Of a stretch of 64,000 nt of DNA, positions 45,981-58,025 are shown piece after piece (the stretch's first letter is position 1; the number at the start of each line of letters is the position of its first letter). The stretch is from Sclerotiophoma versabilis (lineage: Eukaryota; Ascomycota; Dothideomycetes; Pleosporales; Didymellaceae), in the NCBI GenBank assembly GCA_012274445.1, contig JAAROD010000081.1:1364001-1428000 (forward strand), read 5' to 3'. Below the pieces are notes generated by a model. The model did no database searches and was not told the DNA's origin. It saw only the letters and a program-made list of their open reading frames with translations. Position numbers and translations under genes: made by a program.

Positions 45981-47455
45981 ATGCCCTCGACACAATTCAC
46001 CTTCAAGGAAAAATACAGGTATCAGAATGGCTTCGCCTCCTACCACGAGTAAGCTCCAGTAACACAAAGTCGACTGCTTCACGCTCACGACAAGTCAGGA
46101 CAGAGGCAGTAGAGGGTGCGCTGCCAATTGGCGCCAATTCACCACAGAAGCCTCCACTGGGTCTCTACGCGGAGAAGCTTTCTGGCACAGCCTTTACAGC
46201 TCCACGGCACAAGAACCAGCAGTCATGGCTCTACCGTATACTGCCCTCGTGCGGTCACAGCAACTTCGAAGCACGTGAATCGACCACCTTCAATACAAAC
46301 CCCGAGAACAAGCCCTGGGAGAAGATTCACTTCATCCCTAACCAGCTGCGATGGGACCCTTTTGATCTTGACGAGACAGTAGACTGGGTGCACTCGTTGC
46401 ACCTTGTTGCTGGCGCCGGAGATCCCACCATGAAGAGCGGTGTTGGCTACTTCATCTATGCAGCAGGCAAAGATATGGCAGCGAACGAGGCCTTTTACTC
46501 CGCAGACGGCGACTTCCTTATCGTCCCCCAGCACGGTGTCCTCGACATCCAGACCGAACTGGGCCGCCTTGTCGTCCGCCCCAACGAAATCTGCGTGATC
46601 CCGCGCGGCATCAGATACCGCGTCACACTTCCCGATGGCCCCGTAAGAGGCTACATCCTCGAGCTGTATGAGGGCCACTTCGAACTCCCTGAACTGGGCC
46701 CCATCGGATCCAACTGCTTGGCCAACGCGCGCGACTTCCAAGCGCCTGTCGCCGACTTTGACGAAGACACAAACAGCTCATGGACCGTCCTGGCCAAATT
46801 CGCAGGCCACTTGTACGCTGCGAAACAGGACCATACACCCTTTGACGTTGTCGCATGGCATGGCCTGTACTACCCGTACAAATACGATCTCGGCCGCTTT
46901 AACGCCATGGGCAGCGTATCCTACGACCACCCCGACCCTTCCATCTACACAGTCTTGACATGCCAGAGCGCCTCGCCCGGCACAGCGGTTGCAGACTTTG
47001 TCATCTTCCCGCCGCGCTGGCTCGTCGCAGAAGACACCTTCCGCCCGCCGTGGTACCACCGCAACACAATGTCTGAATTCATGGGCTTGATCCATGGGCA
47101 GTACGATGCCAAAACCGGCGGGGGTTTCCAGCCGGCCGGTGCCTCGCTCCACAACGTCATGAGTGGCCATGGGCCGGACGCTTCAACGCACGAGAAGGCT
47201 TCAAACGCAGCCTTGCAGCCGCACAAAGTGGGCGAGGGTAGTATGGCGTTCATGTTTGAGAGCTGCTTGATGATCGGCGTGACAGACTGGGGGCTAAAGA
47301 AGTGTCAGAAGGTGCAGGAAGGGTACAATGCCGAGAGTTGGGAGCCGTTGAAGCCGCATTTCAAGCTCAAGCCCGGACAGAAAATCGACAATGGTGTCAA
47401 GGCAATTGCGAGCGGGACGGAAGGCGACAAGGCGCAGTTGCCCCACTATACTTAA
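45981..47455 (+). CDS. hmgA: Homogentisate 1,2-dioxygenase
   Basis: Iron enzyme that opens the ring of homogentisate to maleylacetoacetate. Two exons (45981-46048, 46099-47455) give 474 aa. The 50-nt intron joins ASYHE to TEAVEGALPIG. Without the intron the frame runs upstream to 45902 but loses the family N-terminus. Conserved blocks are LPIGANSPQKPPLGLYAEKLSGTAFTAPR (shown here only in part), DGDFLIVPQHG and ELGPIGSNCLANARDF. The iron ligands are expected from the His and Glu of WYHRNTMSEFMG and the His of SGHGPD. A deficiency in humans causes alkaptonuria, and in fungi loss leads to brown pigment from homogentisate. Confidence 0.97.
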
Positions 47456-48138
47456 CTTGGGTTGAGTTCGGGTGATTGATACTGTAGTATACCAATGATA
47501 ACTTTCGTGATTATTCACGGCTGCACTGCCCACTCGCCCTTGTGCTATGCACAATGCTCCATGTGACATGATCAGGCTATACCCCTAATGTACTATAGAA
47601 GAAATCCCTGCATTAAAGCACTCTTGTTGGCGGATCACAAATGACAGGAGACACACAAACGCCCATTCCCTCACGCAATCTGTTTGAACCCGACAGAATG
47701 CCGTTGCCGTTGTTATCTCCAATATTCACTAAGGTCAGTCACGAAGCAAGTTGTGGGAGCAAGAGTTTGGTATTTTCATCATTAAGTACCGCCTTCTCCA
47801 TGCATCAAGCACGGGGCGTTGACTTGTATTTGGGGGGGTATCCGCGGACATCAGGATGCAGCTTTCTACCTATCTCTGTACCATACTTTGTACCACTACG
47901 ACATTCAACAATCTCATACGGAAAAATCATCTACAGAAGGAAATTATGAGATGGAAGGAACCACTTTGTATTGAGCAGCTGTGAAAGAAGAATGTTTACT
48001 TGTCTTGCTGTTTCTCTCTGTCTTGCGTCTTGTGTGTTCCATTTGTTGTGCATGCCTCAGCTCGAACCGCGCACTCCGAGAGTTGTCTGGAAGGGCGGAT
48101 GGTGCGGTTCTAGAGGCGGAGATGCGAGGTCAGGACAT
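47456..48138. other. Convergent spacer, HGD / ferritin-like
   Basis: 683 bp between two convergent stop codons; both 3' untranslated regions should be here. No gene seen. Confidence 0.5.
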
Positions 48139-49223
48139 CTACGAGGGCTGGATGACCGAGGGACCGGCGAGCACCTGGTCGTCGGCAATGGACTCGGTCT
48201 TGGTGATCATCATGTAGACCTCACCCTGCAGGTTCTGGGGGACCATGCAGTTGCCGTTCTCGATCTTAGAGAACTGGTTTCCGCCACTGTGATACATTAG
48301 CATCTATTCCTGTACTGTTCCTCGCATTCATTCAAATGACGTGGTGGAGTAACGGAGGTTACTTACGGAGCAACGAAAGCACAGAATGAAGCACCAGCCG
48401 GCGACGCAGGGTCAGCAAGCTTCAGGTTCTGGCCGACAGTAGCCTGCTCAGGGTTCTGGAGTGCAATAGCAGGGAAGGCCTGGATGTTCAAGTTCGAGCC
48501 CTGGGGGCACGACTTGATGAACTGGGCGGCCAGGGTGAAGACGGCACGGGGCTGGAGCGGGGTGTCGAAGGCAGCCGGGACCGGCTCAGCGCCGGACGCG
48601 ATACGGATGAAGGCCTGATGACGCGCCTCGACAGTGACGATGGAAGCGGCGGCGCCGAGGACGGCGGACGAGTTGACCATAGGCGCAGCACCTAGGTACG
48701 CGGAAACACCAACGGCTTCGAGGACACGCGCGGTCTTTACCATGGCGTCGGCGCTGGCGAGGGCTGCATCGAAGTTGTAGTCGCATGGCTCGACGGGCTT
48801 TGCGCCTGCGCCTGTGATGGCAGACATCAGGGTGGTGACGTGGGTAGCCTCAGTCTGACCAACGCCCATCAGGGACTTGACCTGAGTCTCGCTGAGACCC
48901 AAAGCCTGGAAGTCGCTCATGGGGAACTTGGCAAAACCCTGCTTGTAGAATGTCGACTCAAGGTGCTCGGCGGTCAGGGCGCTGAACCTGTCAGCTCTGG
49001 TGTTGGTATCATAAAACTACTGTACTTACAACTGGAGGATGTCGACATCACTCAGAGTTGCCATTGCCGCTGGTGCAGCCGATGTTTTTGATGTCGCAGA
49101 AGCAGCTGCTGAGGAGGCTGCCGAAGAAGAAGCCTCCTGACGAGCATGAAGGTGAGCGGGAGCGGCAGCCGCAAGAGGCGCCAGGACGAAGAGGCCCTTG
49201 AGGATTGTTGATACGCTCGGCAT
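48139..49223 (-). CDS. Secreted ferritin-like domain protein
   Basis: Three exons (49030-49223, 48367-48987, 48139-48286) give 320 aa; the first intron is only 42 nt. A signal peptide (about residues 1-20) is followed by an Ala/Ser-rich linker and a ferritin-like four-helix bundle. Candidate diiron ligands are at the normal spacing: Glu72 (in LTAEHLE), Glu111 and His114 (TEATH), Glu155, Glu185 and His188 (VEARH). The family (ferritin-like/Rds1 and plant desiccation-related proteins) is common in secreted fungal proteins; its enzymatic role is largely unknown. Cys residues near CDYNF, SCPQG, SFCAF and GNCMV could form disulfides, which would fit export. Confidence 0.88.
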
Positions 49224-50848
49224 ATTGGTGAATTAGAGAGTCGTTGATGATGAGAGGATAGATTTCGTGAGGATCGACGGCCAGCAAAGTCTCGCTTTGA
49301 AATCGAATATTAATATATATCTCTTAAAGTCCAACCAGGGACGAGGTAGAAGAAGACCGTAAGGAATGTCGTAAAGTATTAGGTACAGAGATATGGAAGC
49401 CTTGCAGTTGATGTCCAACAGAAACGTTCGGCAGAAACAGAGATGGGCAGCGAATGATCCTTATACAAGACACTACAACTCCTGGCAAACCTGAGACGCC
49501 AGAGCAGATTCCGGAGGACGGATGCAGAGCTCGTGGCAGGAGGGGCGGGCTGAGCGATCCCGTCCACGCACTGGCGCAACTTGCTGGATCCAGATAATTC
49601 CAGCTTTCAGCCTTGGCACATCGACCCATTGATCGTCAAGGAACTGCTTGCTCGCACCGTAGCATCCACTGAACAATTTCAGATGACTGTGTTGGGGCTG
49701 GTATTGGACGCGTGAGGTGTAGCAGGTCCGGGGGGCTGCGACGCGAAAATTTCGCGATGAAACTGTGCGAGTACCAACATCACACACTTGGCTGCACGGG
49801 GACGACAAAGCCGCCCACGATGGATTTCGGGTGCGCTCAATAGCGCATAGCCAGCAATGGCGGTGACTAGCCTATCCGAAGGGCTTCATGTGTGGCTCAC
49901 CAGCAGATGCGTGAGGCATTCAATCTTTCAAGCTGGTGGGCGTGGTTTGTGCAGCGTCGGTGATAGCGCTCGTGAAACGTTTCAAAACGTGCTCTCGACA
50001 AATTCGAGAAAGGATCCAGCGTGTTCATGATAAAGACCATGGGGAGGTTATTGTGCTGTGATACTGAACTAGAGTTGGACAGGTCAAGTTGGTGGAAGAG
50101 GAAGGTTTGGGTGAGCGCCGCGCACTGTCAAAACACCACAAGACAGTTGCCAAGCACCATTAACCACTTGTCATAACCGTCTTTGTGCCTCAGGCAACGC
50201 ATCGGCCGGAAGAAATCGTTGCCAGCACAAGCTTTGCGGGTAGATATTACCAAGGATCTTGTTCCCAAAGGATTGCAAATCAGCTCAAGCACAGCCAAAA
50301 CCATCAACGTGCGGCGCAGATGCCGGCAGAATGTCATTGCTCAGTAGTCGAATGTGGCACTTGCCCTAAGATGTCATGGATGTCGTAGATGCCGGAGTCT
50401 GCAATACGTCCGAGTCGTTTCACTTATGTAAAGCCAATGGACTGCTATAAAACACGTTCGTGACGGATCCGTCAAGTATCAGCCAGGACAACCAGATGCA
50501 GCTGTCATCCACACGATGTCGGAAGGCGAACAATTAACAACAAAGTTTTTTAACTCTAATTGACGGCACACTCCAATAACATTAACACACTACTACCAAA
50601 TTGATTAGACCTACTGTATATATCCCGTGACGGTCGCGTATTCCATACACATGAACAATACAGATTCGTTATCCATCTCGTCTGCACCAACACGACTTAA
50701 AACTATATCCACGCTATGCAAATACCCCTCAAGCAATGTTCGCGGCAATCGGAAGATGCCTTGAAGCGAAGCAACATCATTCGCACTCTCGAACAAAGCT
50801 ACTGTATGTGTTGCTGTCGAGTATTGATGAAGTGGTGGACTAGTGCGC
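49224..50848. other. 1.6-kb spacer
   Basis: Lies between two minus-strand genes: the promoter of the ferritin-like gene and the 3' end of SSD1. Only short frames are present and none is supported. Confidence 0.5.
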
Positions 50849-53800
50849 CTACAAAGCGTACGGGTTCAACGAACGGATGGTCAAGCAACTAGAAGGTATG
50901 TTAGTGATATGTAATCTCGATAGAGGGATGGTTGCAACTTACGGAGGACTCTTGGTCAGATCCGTCTTAAGGATGACAGGCACTCGTGTCATCTCCCGCA
51001 CATCCTGAATGTAGTCGCCGTTCTCCTCACGCAGGGCAAACCAGCTGAGGTACTTCTCCTTGTTCGACAACTTGGCCTCGGGTGCCTCGCTGGCACTCTT
51101 CGACAGCTTTGAGTCTGAGTTCGTGCGCTGCGGTGCTTGGCTAGAGAGTCCCCTGGTTGGCGAAGGAGGCATGCTCTGAGTTGGTCGGTCAGCGCCGGTT
51201 GGGTTCAATGACACGCCGGCCATTGTGGAGTTCAAGTCGCTCGAGTCGTCGTCATCGTCATCGAACAGAGCATCAACTTCGTTGGTCGACATAGTTCCGG
51301 TGTCCATCTGGCGGCGTTGGGCCTCTTCCTGTTCCTTGGCACGCTGCTTAGCCGCCTCAGCGTGACGCGCAGCAGCTGCGGCATTAGATGCTCGGATCGA
51401 ACCATGCTTTGGCCTTTCGTCCTCAGGAACGAAAGCAGAAGAGGGAACGCCCTTCTCCCAGTACAGCTCGAGAAGGCGCTTGTTCTTGTCAAACTCTGCC
51501 TTCTTGAGAGGAAGCTGATCACAATGGACACGCTTTTCAAAGCCCCATTCAGGAATCAAGACGTCGAAAGCTGACTCGTACACGCAGATGACAATGCCCT
51601 CAGCGATCAGATCACCGCCAATCTCTTGGCTGAGTCTGTCCATCTTGCGGCATGCCTCGATGTGGACGCTCTGCTCCTGAGCAGCATGTGCGGAATCCTT
51701 CTTGGTGTTGCACATCTCGGCGGTCTTGGTTAGTACCTCGATGTCTTCGGTGAACTCGATAGCGCCGTTCGAAAGAGCAGCTTCCAGCTGGCGGTGCACG
51801 ATGATATCGGCGTAGCGGCGCGAGGGGTTCATGAAATGAGTGTACACTGGAAGGTTAAGGGCGTAGTGAGCGTACTGGTCCTCTGGCACCTTGCCTGCAA
51901 CAAAGTACTTCGCGCGGGGCATAGATTTGATGACAAGCGTCTCCATGCCCTTGCGGATATCACTGTCCTCGACCTGGAACAAACTGTTCTGGAGGGTGCC
52001 ACTGCTCTCTGTATCAATGTCATAGCCGATTGCAGTCATACGCTCGGCGATGGTGTTCAAGCGACGGGGGTTGGGAGGAGCTTGGCGACGAAGGAGAGCC
52101 TTCTCGGGTAGAGCAGCAAGGATCTTCTTTGCGACAAAGCTGTTCGCAAGGTGGCTGAGCTCCTCAATGCACTCGTGGGCTGGCGAAGAGTCGAAAATGT
52201 TTGCCTCGACAGGAACATTCTCGTCGTCAAGCTGGTACATGAGACGTAGAGGCTGGATGTCGGCGGTGCGGTCGCCAAAACGAGCCTGCCGGAATCGCTG
52301 CGTGATCTGGTGAAGCGTCTTGATGTCCTTAGCCCGAGCCGCTGTAACCTCACTGTCGCGTCCGCTAATAACAGAGTCGACTTCTTCGTACGACAGCTTG
52401 CCGGAGCTCTTGATGATGGACTTGCCAACCCAAGTCTCGTCGTCTGATACGCGACCAGTCTTCGGATCTACCTTGAAGATGACACTGACAGTGTAGCGAT
52501 CCTCACCGGGGCTCAGACAGCAAATTTCGTTAGACAGGCGCGGTGGCAGCATGTTGACAGAGCGATCCATGAGGTAAACACCAGTTCCGCGCTTCTTGGC
52601 CTCACGATCAACAAGAGAGTTTGGCTTGATGAAGTGTGCTACGTCAGCAACGTGCACACCGATCTCAACGCGGCCATCATCAAGGTACTTGAAGTGGATG
52701 GCATCATCAAGCTCCTTGCTGCCGTTGGGGTCGATGGTGAAGGTCTCCTCACTACGAAGGTTACGGCGTGTCTCAATCGCCTCCTCGCCGTCGTTAGCAA
52801 CGGACCAGTCCTCGAAACCAACGTTCTTGATGACTGCGTCAGAGAAATCGTCAGGGCCAAAGTTGTTGTCACGCAGCAAAGCATCAGTCTCAACCTTGGG
52901 GTCACCCATAACACCTAGCTGCTCAACCAGGGTGCCGAAAGGATGCAGCGAGGTGATGGGCCATCGCTTGATGCATGCAACAAAAATGCGGTCGGCGTAC
53001 TCTTGATGCTTCTCGACGAAGTCCCTGGGCGCTTGCTCGGTAGGGATGGCGATCAAAGGCACACGCTTGTCGGTAGGTTTGAACCATACAATCTTGGGCT
53101 TGTCCTGGCGCTCGGGTTGAGGACGGCTGTTGCTACCCTCACGAGCCTGGCGTTCAGCCTCCTGCTTTTCCTTCGTAGCTTGGCTGCTAGGGCGCAGAAG
53201 TCCAAGGGAACCAGAGAACATCTGTCCAGCAACACGCTCGATGACTGCGACAACGTGGCCAGCGTATAGAGGCTTCAACTCATCGTTGATTTCCTCTTCT
53301 TCCATAAGGAGCAAGCTTTGGCCCTCAACTTCAACATCATCGTTCTTTTTCTGTGTAGGTCGCTGGCGCAGACTTCCACGTCGGCGGATGCCACCCTCAC
53401 CAGCCGTCTCAGGCTGAGTAGTGGCATCATTCACGGCAATACTACCGCCGCGAGGATCCGCGTTATCCTTCCTCTTCTTCTTCTCTTCCTTCTCGCGCTT
53501 CTGGCCCCAGACTTCATCTACGTCGAGAAGCTCAATGGCGACTAAATCGCCCTCCAAAGCACGATTCCTGTCCTTGCTACCGCAAATGAAGATGTCGGCA
53601 TCCAAGTCAGTCGTAGTGACGTAAGCATCGCTTCGGTTCTTCTTGTTGACACGGAGAATACCGGCAACAAGCTGGCCATCGCTAAGAAGTGCAGGCAAAG
53701 TAGCCTGGGGTAGGTAAGGAGTGAACAGAGTCTTGCGCTGCTGTTGCTGCTGGTGCATGCCCATCTGGGGCTGAGCATGTTGGCTAACGCCAAGGCCTCC

Positions 53801-55039
53801 GAAAGCACCACCCTGCAGTTGCTGCGCCTGCAACGCCTGAAGGTGAGCGATCTGGAGAGGGTTGAGACCTTGAGCAAGCATTTGTTGCGGGACAAGGACC
53901 TGTCCCTGGGGTAGCTGGACCAGCTGAGGCTGGCCTGGGTACTGGAAGTTGCCAAGAGAGCCAACAGACTGGTTGACTGAACCGCGAGTGCGGTGTCCGG
54001 GTTGGAAAGGAGCGGCGTTGGCAGTCTGGTTCATATTGAAGTTACCCATGTTTTGGGCCTGGTTATCCTGGGTGGACTGTTGCGGGGGATTGTTTTGGGG
54101 CTGCCTCCAGTTGCCCTCGAAGTTGCGCGATGCGCTTCGGCCGTGACCTGAGCTGCCGCGGCGCTGGAAGTCAGATTGTCCGCTCTGAGTAGGGGCGTTG
54201 TTGCTCGATGTGCTCGAGTCGGCGGGTACCTGTGGGAAGGAGAAAGCTGGTCCACCGCGGCCAGCGCTGCCACCGCCACGGCCGACAGCCATACTTTGGC
54301 TGCGTCCATGAGCGCCGCGGCCGCCACGAGCGGAGGGCTGCTCGCCGGGGCTGACACCGCCGGGACTTGCGTCACGGTTGGAGCTTCCGCCAGCAGAAGG
54401 CAGAGGGAACTGGAAACCCGAAGTCTTTCTCTTCGACTCTGCCAGCTCTGCCGCCTTCTTAGCATCAGAAAGTGCCAAAGAGTGTCTTCTTGTGTGTCCC
54501 GAGCCAGCCGCACCACCGCCTCGGCCGCGAGGGTTGACGTTCTCACGGCCCTGATTGCCCTGCTGAGCGAATTCGCCGAAGCCAGATGCACCGGACGAGG
54601 GGGCTGGGGGTGGGCCCATACCAACATTAGGCAGGGCGGATTGGTTGCGGCGGTGGGCGGAGGGTTGGGCAGGAGCGTGCATGGGAACACCGAGGTGTTG
54701 CTGGCCCATCTGCTGGGAGAACTGGTAGTTGTTCACCTGGGGTGATAGGTTCGCCATCTGGCCGGGCTGCATCTGAAAGTTGCCGAGCTGCTGCTGTGGC
54801 TGGATCATGCCCATGTTCACGTACTGCTGGTGCGTTGCGGCGATCTGCTGTTGCTGCTGCTGTAGGACCTCAATCTGCTGTGCAATAGCGAGTTGTTCCA
54901 CTGCGCGGGTGTGTCAGCCAAGGCCACTGCAAAGGTGTGGGAGCACGAACTCATCAGCGGCGTCAGCTCAGAGGGGCTGCGGCGATGCGCAATGTGCAGG
55001 CGGCGGCCGGCAGGACCCATCGGCCCTTGCTGGCCCTGC

Positions 55040-55074
<35 letters not shown>

Positions 55075-55077
55075 CAT
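50849..55077 (-). CDS. SSD1: Ssd1-family RNA-binding protein (inactive RNase II fold)
   Basis: Translational repressor that binds mRNAs for cell-wall proteins and is controlled by the NDR kinase Cbk1. Three exons (54951-55077, 50943-54900, 50849-50888) give 1374 aa; the small last exon codes the family ending CLTIRSLNPYAL. Residues 1-430 are disordered and Gln/Gly/Ser-rich, starting with ten Gln from a pure CAG run. They hold five HxRxxS sites (31-36, 125-130, 178-183, 240-245, 295-300) and two docking motifs, FQFP (205-208) and FSFP (262-265). Cold-shock-like domains and an RNB domain follow. The RNB active-site motif reads DPNGSKELDD (766-775), with Glu in place of one of the four metal-binding Asp, consistent with loss of nuclease activity. 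Confidence 0.96.
55042..55071 (-). repeat. CAG trinucleotide repeat in SSD1
   Basis: Ten uninterrupted CAG codons (on the minus strand) encoding Gln3 to Gln12 of the Ssd1-like protein. A pure run of this kind is prone to length change. Confidence 0.95.
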
Positions 55078-56610
55078 GGCTAAGAGTAGTGTGTAGGTGG
55101 CTCAGGGCCTGTTGCAAAGGTGTATGTACTGTGCACCGAGGTGACGGTCGAGCCAGTCGAGGCCGTTGAGGACACGAATGGGACTCGTAAAAGTATTTGT
55201 GGGTTTGTCTAGCACCTGTCAGTGGCGAAGCTCCATCGAGTGCGTGGGCGGTCGACGAGGCAGGCGGCAGAGGCTGCATGCTGCACACTGGGCGGGGAGT
55301 GTGGGTGAAATGCAGGGTCGAGGGCTTGGGAGCTAGTGGGGAGCACACTTACATGCTGGGATGCGTGCGGGAAGAGGCAGCGGGCGCGGGCAACGCAATG
55401 CTGCGGGTAGTCGATGCTGGCGTGCAGGGAAGCTCTGCAAGTGATTGACAGAGACTGCGGGTAGTCGAGTGTGTGCAGACAGAAGCCTGGCCGGGTGATA
55501 AGGATCGAGACGCAGGGGCGGGCGTCGGCTGGTTCAAGGAGCGCGGTTTCCCTGGGGGCAGGGCCGTGTATCACGAGTGACAGAAATGGGGGGAGTGGAT
55601 GCTCGAAGGAAGGAGCGAGCGGGCGCAGAGGGAAAGAGGGTTGTGGGAGGAGCAGCTGTGAGACGCCGCGGGAGGGTGAGGGCTATGGCGGACAGCTGGG
55701 GCCAGTCCCAGGTGGAAGCGATCGGCTCGTCCAGTCCGCAAACGAGTGCTAACACGGACGTACGTCACGTCACCTGCACAGAGTCCAGCAGCGCCGAGGA
55801 TGAATTCTTGGATTCGATAATGAAAGGTGAGCAGGAGCAGACATGGCCGGTGGAAGCGTCGCCGGCTGCGACTCTATATGTGCAGCCTGTTCCTGCCGTC
55901 GCAGCATGGCCATGTGAAGCAACGTTTTGGTGGATGTTTCAAAGCCAGCTAAGAGGAGCCATCACGAACACAACCAAGCCACCGTAGCACGCCCACGAGT
56001 CTGGAGATGTCATGGCGCAAGCACGTTCGTGTCTGCGCTGCTTGCACCAGCACCGCAGCGGCCTGGGTATCGGCCTGGCTGCGAAATCGGGGCCAGCCGA
56101 CTGCACCGACTTCTCGCCACATTGACTCGTGAACAGTGCGGCTTGCACGTTGGATGTGATGGATGGAGGGATGGATGGATGAAACTGCCCATCACACTCA
56201 CAACAGGACGCGTCTAGGAGCTAGCGAGCTGTCTGTTCATGACTCGTCTGTGTCGCAGCCTGTGGCAGAAACGGCGTTAGTGCTCTCGATACTGACAATT
56301 GCCCGTACCGACGCTCTCTAGCTTACGGGAGACGTATCTTTGGAAGCAGGCCGTCTCACCAGCTATCCTCGGCCTCGATCCTCTGAGCGCTGCCCTTGGC
56401 GTGTGCTGACTACCGAGTGCCTCCGGAACCAGGTACAATAAGATTCGTTGCTCGTACACAGGAGCCTGCAAACATGTCTAGTTGCAGAAGCACCGTTTGA
56501 GCATGTTCAAGCGTTCCACAAAGCACCATGTCCACAAAACTTACCTTGAAACAGAAACAGCCAACGTTCAACTGCGGACGCGGGCCGCTTTGTTGACCAA
56601 CGCCGGGTGC
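55078..56610. other. SSD1 upstream region, probable long leader
   Basis: 1.5 kb upstream of SSD1 without a supported gene, up to the transposon. A short ATGG tetramer run lies near 56155-56180. SSD1 messages in fungi commonly have long leaders, so part of this is probably transcribed (inference). Confidence 0.45.
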
Positions 56611-56612
56611 TA

Positions 56613-56646
56613 CAAGGGGGGTGCCTGAATAAGTGAGAATACGAGG
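56613..56646 (+). repeat. Left terminal inverted repeat of the Tc1 element
   Basis: 34 bp, identical to the reverse complement of the right end. Confidence 0.96.
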
Positions 56647-56761
56647 GGTCATTGCCGATCATCGAAGGTTCTACAAAACCAGTCAGATTGTATATAGATT
56701 TCAGCTACTTTTAGAACAAGGTCATGAATACCTATGTTTTGAAGTTATTAGCTTATCTACT

Positions 56762-57799
56762 ATGGTTCCTAGGGTACCTAATCGTCAGCTCTCACACACA
56801 GAACGCGCCAAAATACACGCTCTACGCTATAACGCAGGGTGGCAACTGAAGGATATCTCTCAGAGCCTTAGTATACCAGTATCTACAGTCTCTTGTTGCA
56901 CCTACCAACCAGTCACTCCCACAAAACGACCTGGCCGACCTCCTAAACTTAACACCCCAGTTCGTCAGAGACTAGTTGAGCATGCTACATCTACAAGAGA
57001 GCAGAGGCTCAAGCCTTTTGAGCAGATTGCTCACGAGCTGGGTATTCAAGCTAGCTCAAAGACTCTCTACCAGGCATTCGAGAAGGAGGGGTATCACCGG
57101 CGGATAGCCACCCAGAAACCTCTCCTCACCCCAAAACACATGAGCGATCGTCTGTTTTGGGCTCAAATCTGTGTTAATTGGGAGGAGGATATGTGGCGGC
57201 GAGTCATCTGGAGTGACGAGTCATCCTTCACACTGAAGAGAGGTCAAGTTTGGGTGACTCGACGTGCAGAGGAGAGGTACCTCCCTGCCTGTTGTGTACC
57301 CAGGTACAAGGACTATAGCTCTGTGATGGTATGGGCCTGTATTGGAGGGGATGGCTCAAAGGGACCTCTGTTGATCTGGGATCGCGATCAATGGGGTAAC
57401 TGGACCTCACAGTCCTATACTCAGAGGGTGCTCCCAGTGATTGAAAGCTTTAAAATGGAGCATGAGATTTTCCGTGTAGGGATTGGCAACGGGGTTGTAA
57501 TGCAGGACAACGCTAGTCCACACAGAGCACGGGCAACTAAGCAGGCCTTTTACAGCAGAGCTATCCAGCTCCTCTGGTGGCCAGCTAACTCCCCAGACCT
57601 CAACCCAATAGAAAATGTGTGGAGGTTGCTAAAGTCACGTGTACAGAAACACTACCCAGACTCAAAGGAGGCTCTAGTACAGGCAATTAAGGAAGAGTGG
57701 GACAAAATCAACCTTCAAGACATCCAAAAGTACTGTAAAAACATGAGAGATCGATGTATAGCTGTCTTGAGGTCCTCAGGTGGTCACACGCCATTCTGA
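56762..57799 (+). CDS. Tc1/mariner transposase (DD34E)
   Basis: Single intact frame of 345 aa from the ATG at 56762; the open frame extends upstream into the left inverted repeat but only without an ATG. The N-terminal part is a paired-like helix-turn-helix DNA-binding region (QLSHTERAKIHALRYNAGW), followed by an AT-hook-like RPGRPPK. The catalytic triad is Asp152 (WSDESSF), Asp249 (MQDNASPH) and Glu284 (PDLNPIENVW), with exactly 34 residues between the last two, the Tc1 type. No stop, frameshift or missing residue is visible, so the enzyme may be active. Confidence 0.95.
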   Translation: MVPRVPNRQLSHTERAKIHALRYNAGWQLKDISQSLSIPVSTVSCCTYQPVTPTKRPGRPPKLNTPVRQRLVEHATSTREQRLKPFEQIAHELGIQASSKTLYQAFEKEGYHRRIATQKPLLTPKHMSDRLFWAQICVNWEEDMWRRVIWSDESSFTLKRGQVWVTRRAEERYLPACCVPRYKDYSSVMVWACIGGDGSKGPLLIWDRDQWGNWTSQSYTQRVLPVIESFKMEHEIFRVGIGNGVVMQDNASPHRARATKQAFYSRAIQLLWWPANSPDLNPIENVWRLLKSRVQKHYPDSKEALVQAIKEEWDKINLQDIQKYCKNMRDRCIAVLRSSGGHTPF

Positions 57800-57871
57800 A
57801 GCATGTCTGAGTCTGGTTTTGTATACAGATTACTAAGTAATTAAGACTGTTCGATGCAATTCTGTGGGGCT

Positions 57872-57905
57872 CCTCGTATTCTCACTTATTCAGGCACCCC
57901 CCTTG
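57872..57905 (-). repeat. Right terminal inverted repeat of the Tc1 element
   Basis: 34 bp; followed by the TA duplication at 57906-57907. Confidence 0.96.
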
Positions 57906-58025
57906 TAACAGGGGTACGCCGAATCACGTGCAGCTTCGGGGAATCTTTGGCGCGTCTTCACAGCACCAACCACGCCTTTTGCGTGCCCACCTCCGTTCTC
58001 CAAAACCTTGACCCCCACACGCGCA

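Larger units (their letters stand above)
56613..57905. mobile_element. Complete Tc1/mariner DNA transposon
   Basis: 1293-bp element. Its ends are perfect 34-bp inverted repeats (56613-56646 and 57872-57905), beginning CAAGGGGGGTGCC. It is flanked by the TA target duplication typical of the superfamily (56611-56612 and 57906-57907). It encloses one intact DD34E transposase gene, with 115 bp and 72 bp between the gene and the inner ends of the repeats. Perfect repeats and an undamaged frame point to a recent insertion. The absence of obvious C-to-T decay suggests it escaped or post-dates repeat-induced point mutation (inference). Confidence 0.96.

Noticed and set aside
45902..46098. Upstream in-frame extension of homogentisate dioxygenase
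   Set aside because: This frame crosses the first intron. The spliced ATG at 45981 gives the family N-terminus, so the extension is read-through.
55578..55987. 136-codon frame upstream of SSD1
   Set aside because: High-GC random frame with overlapping frames on both strands; no family features.
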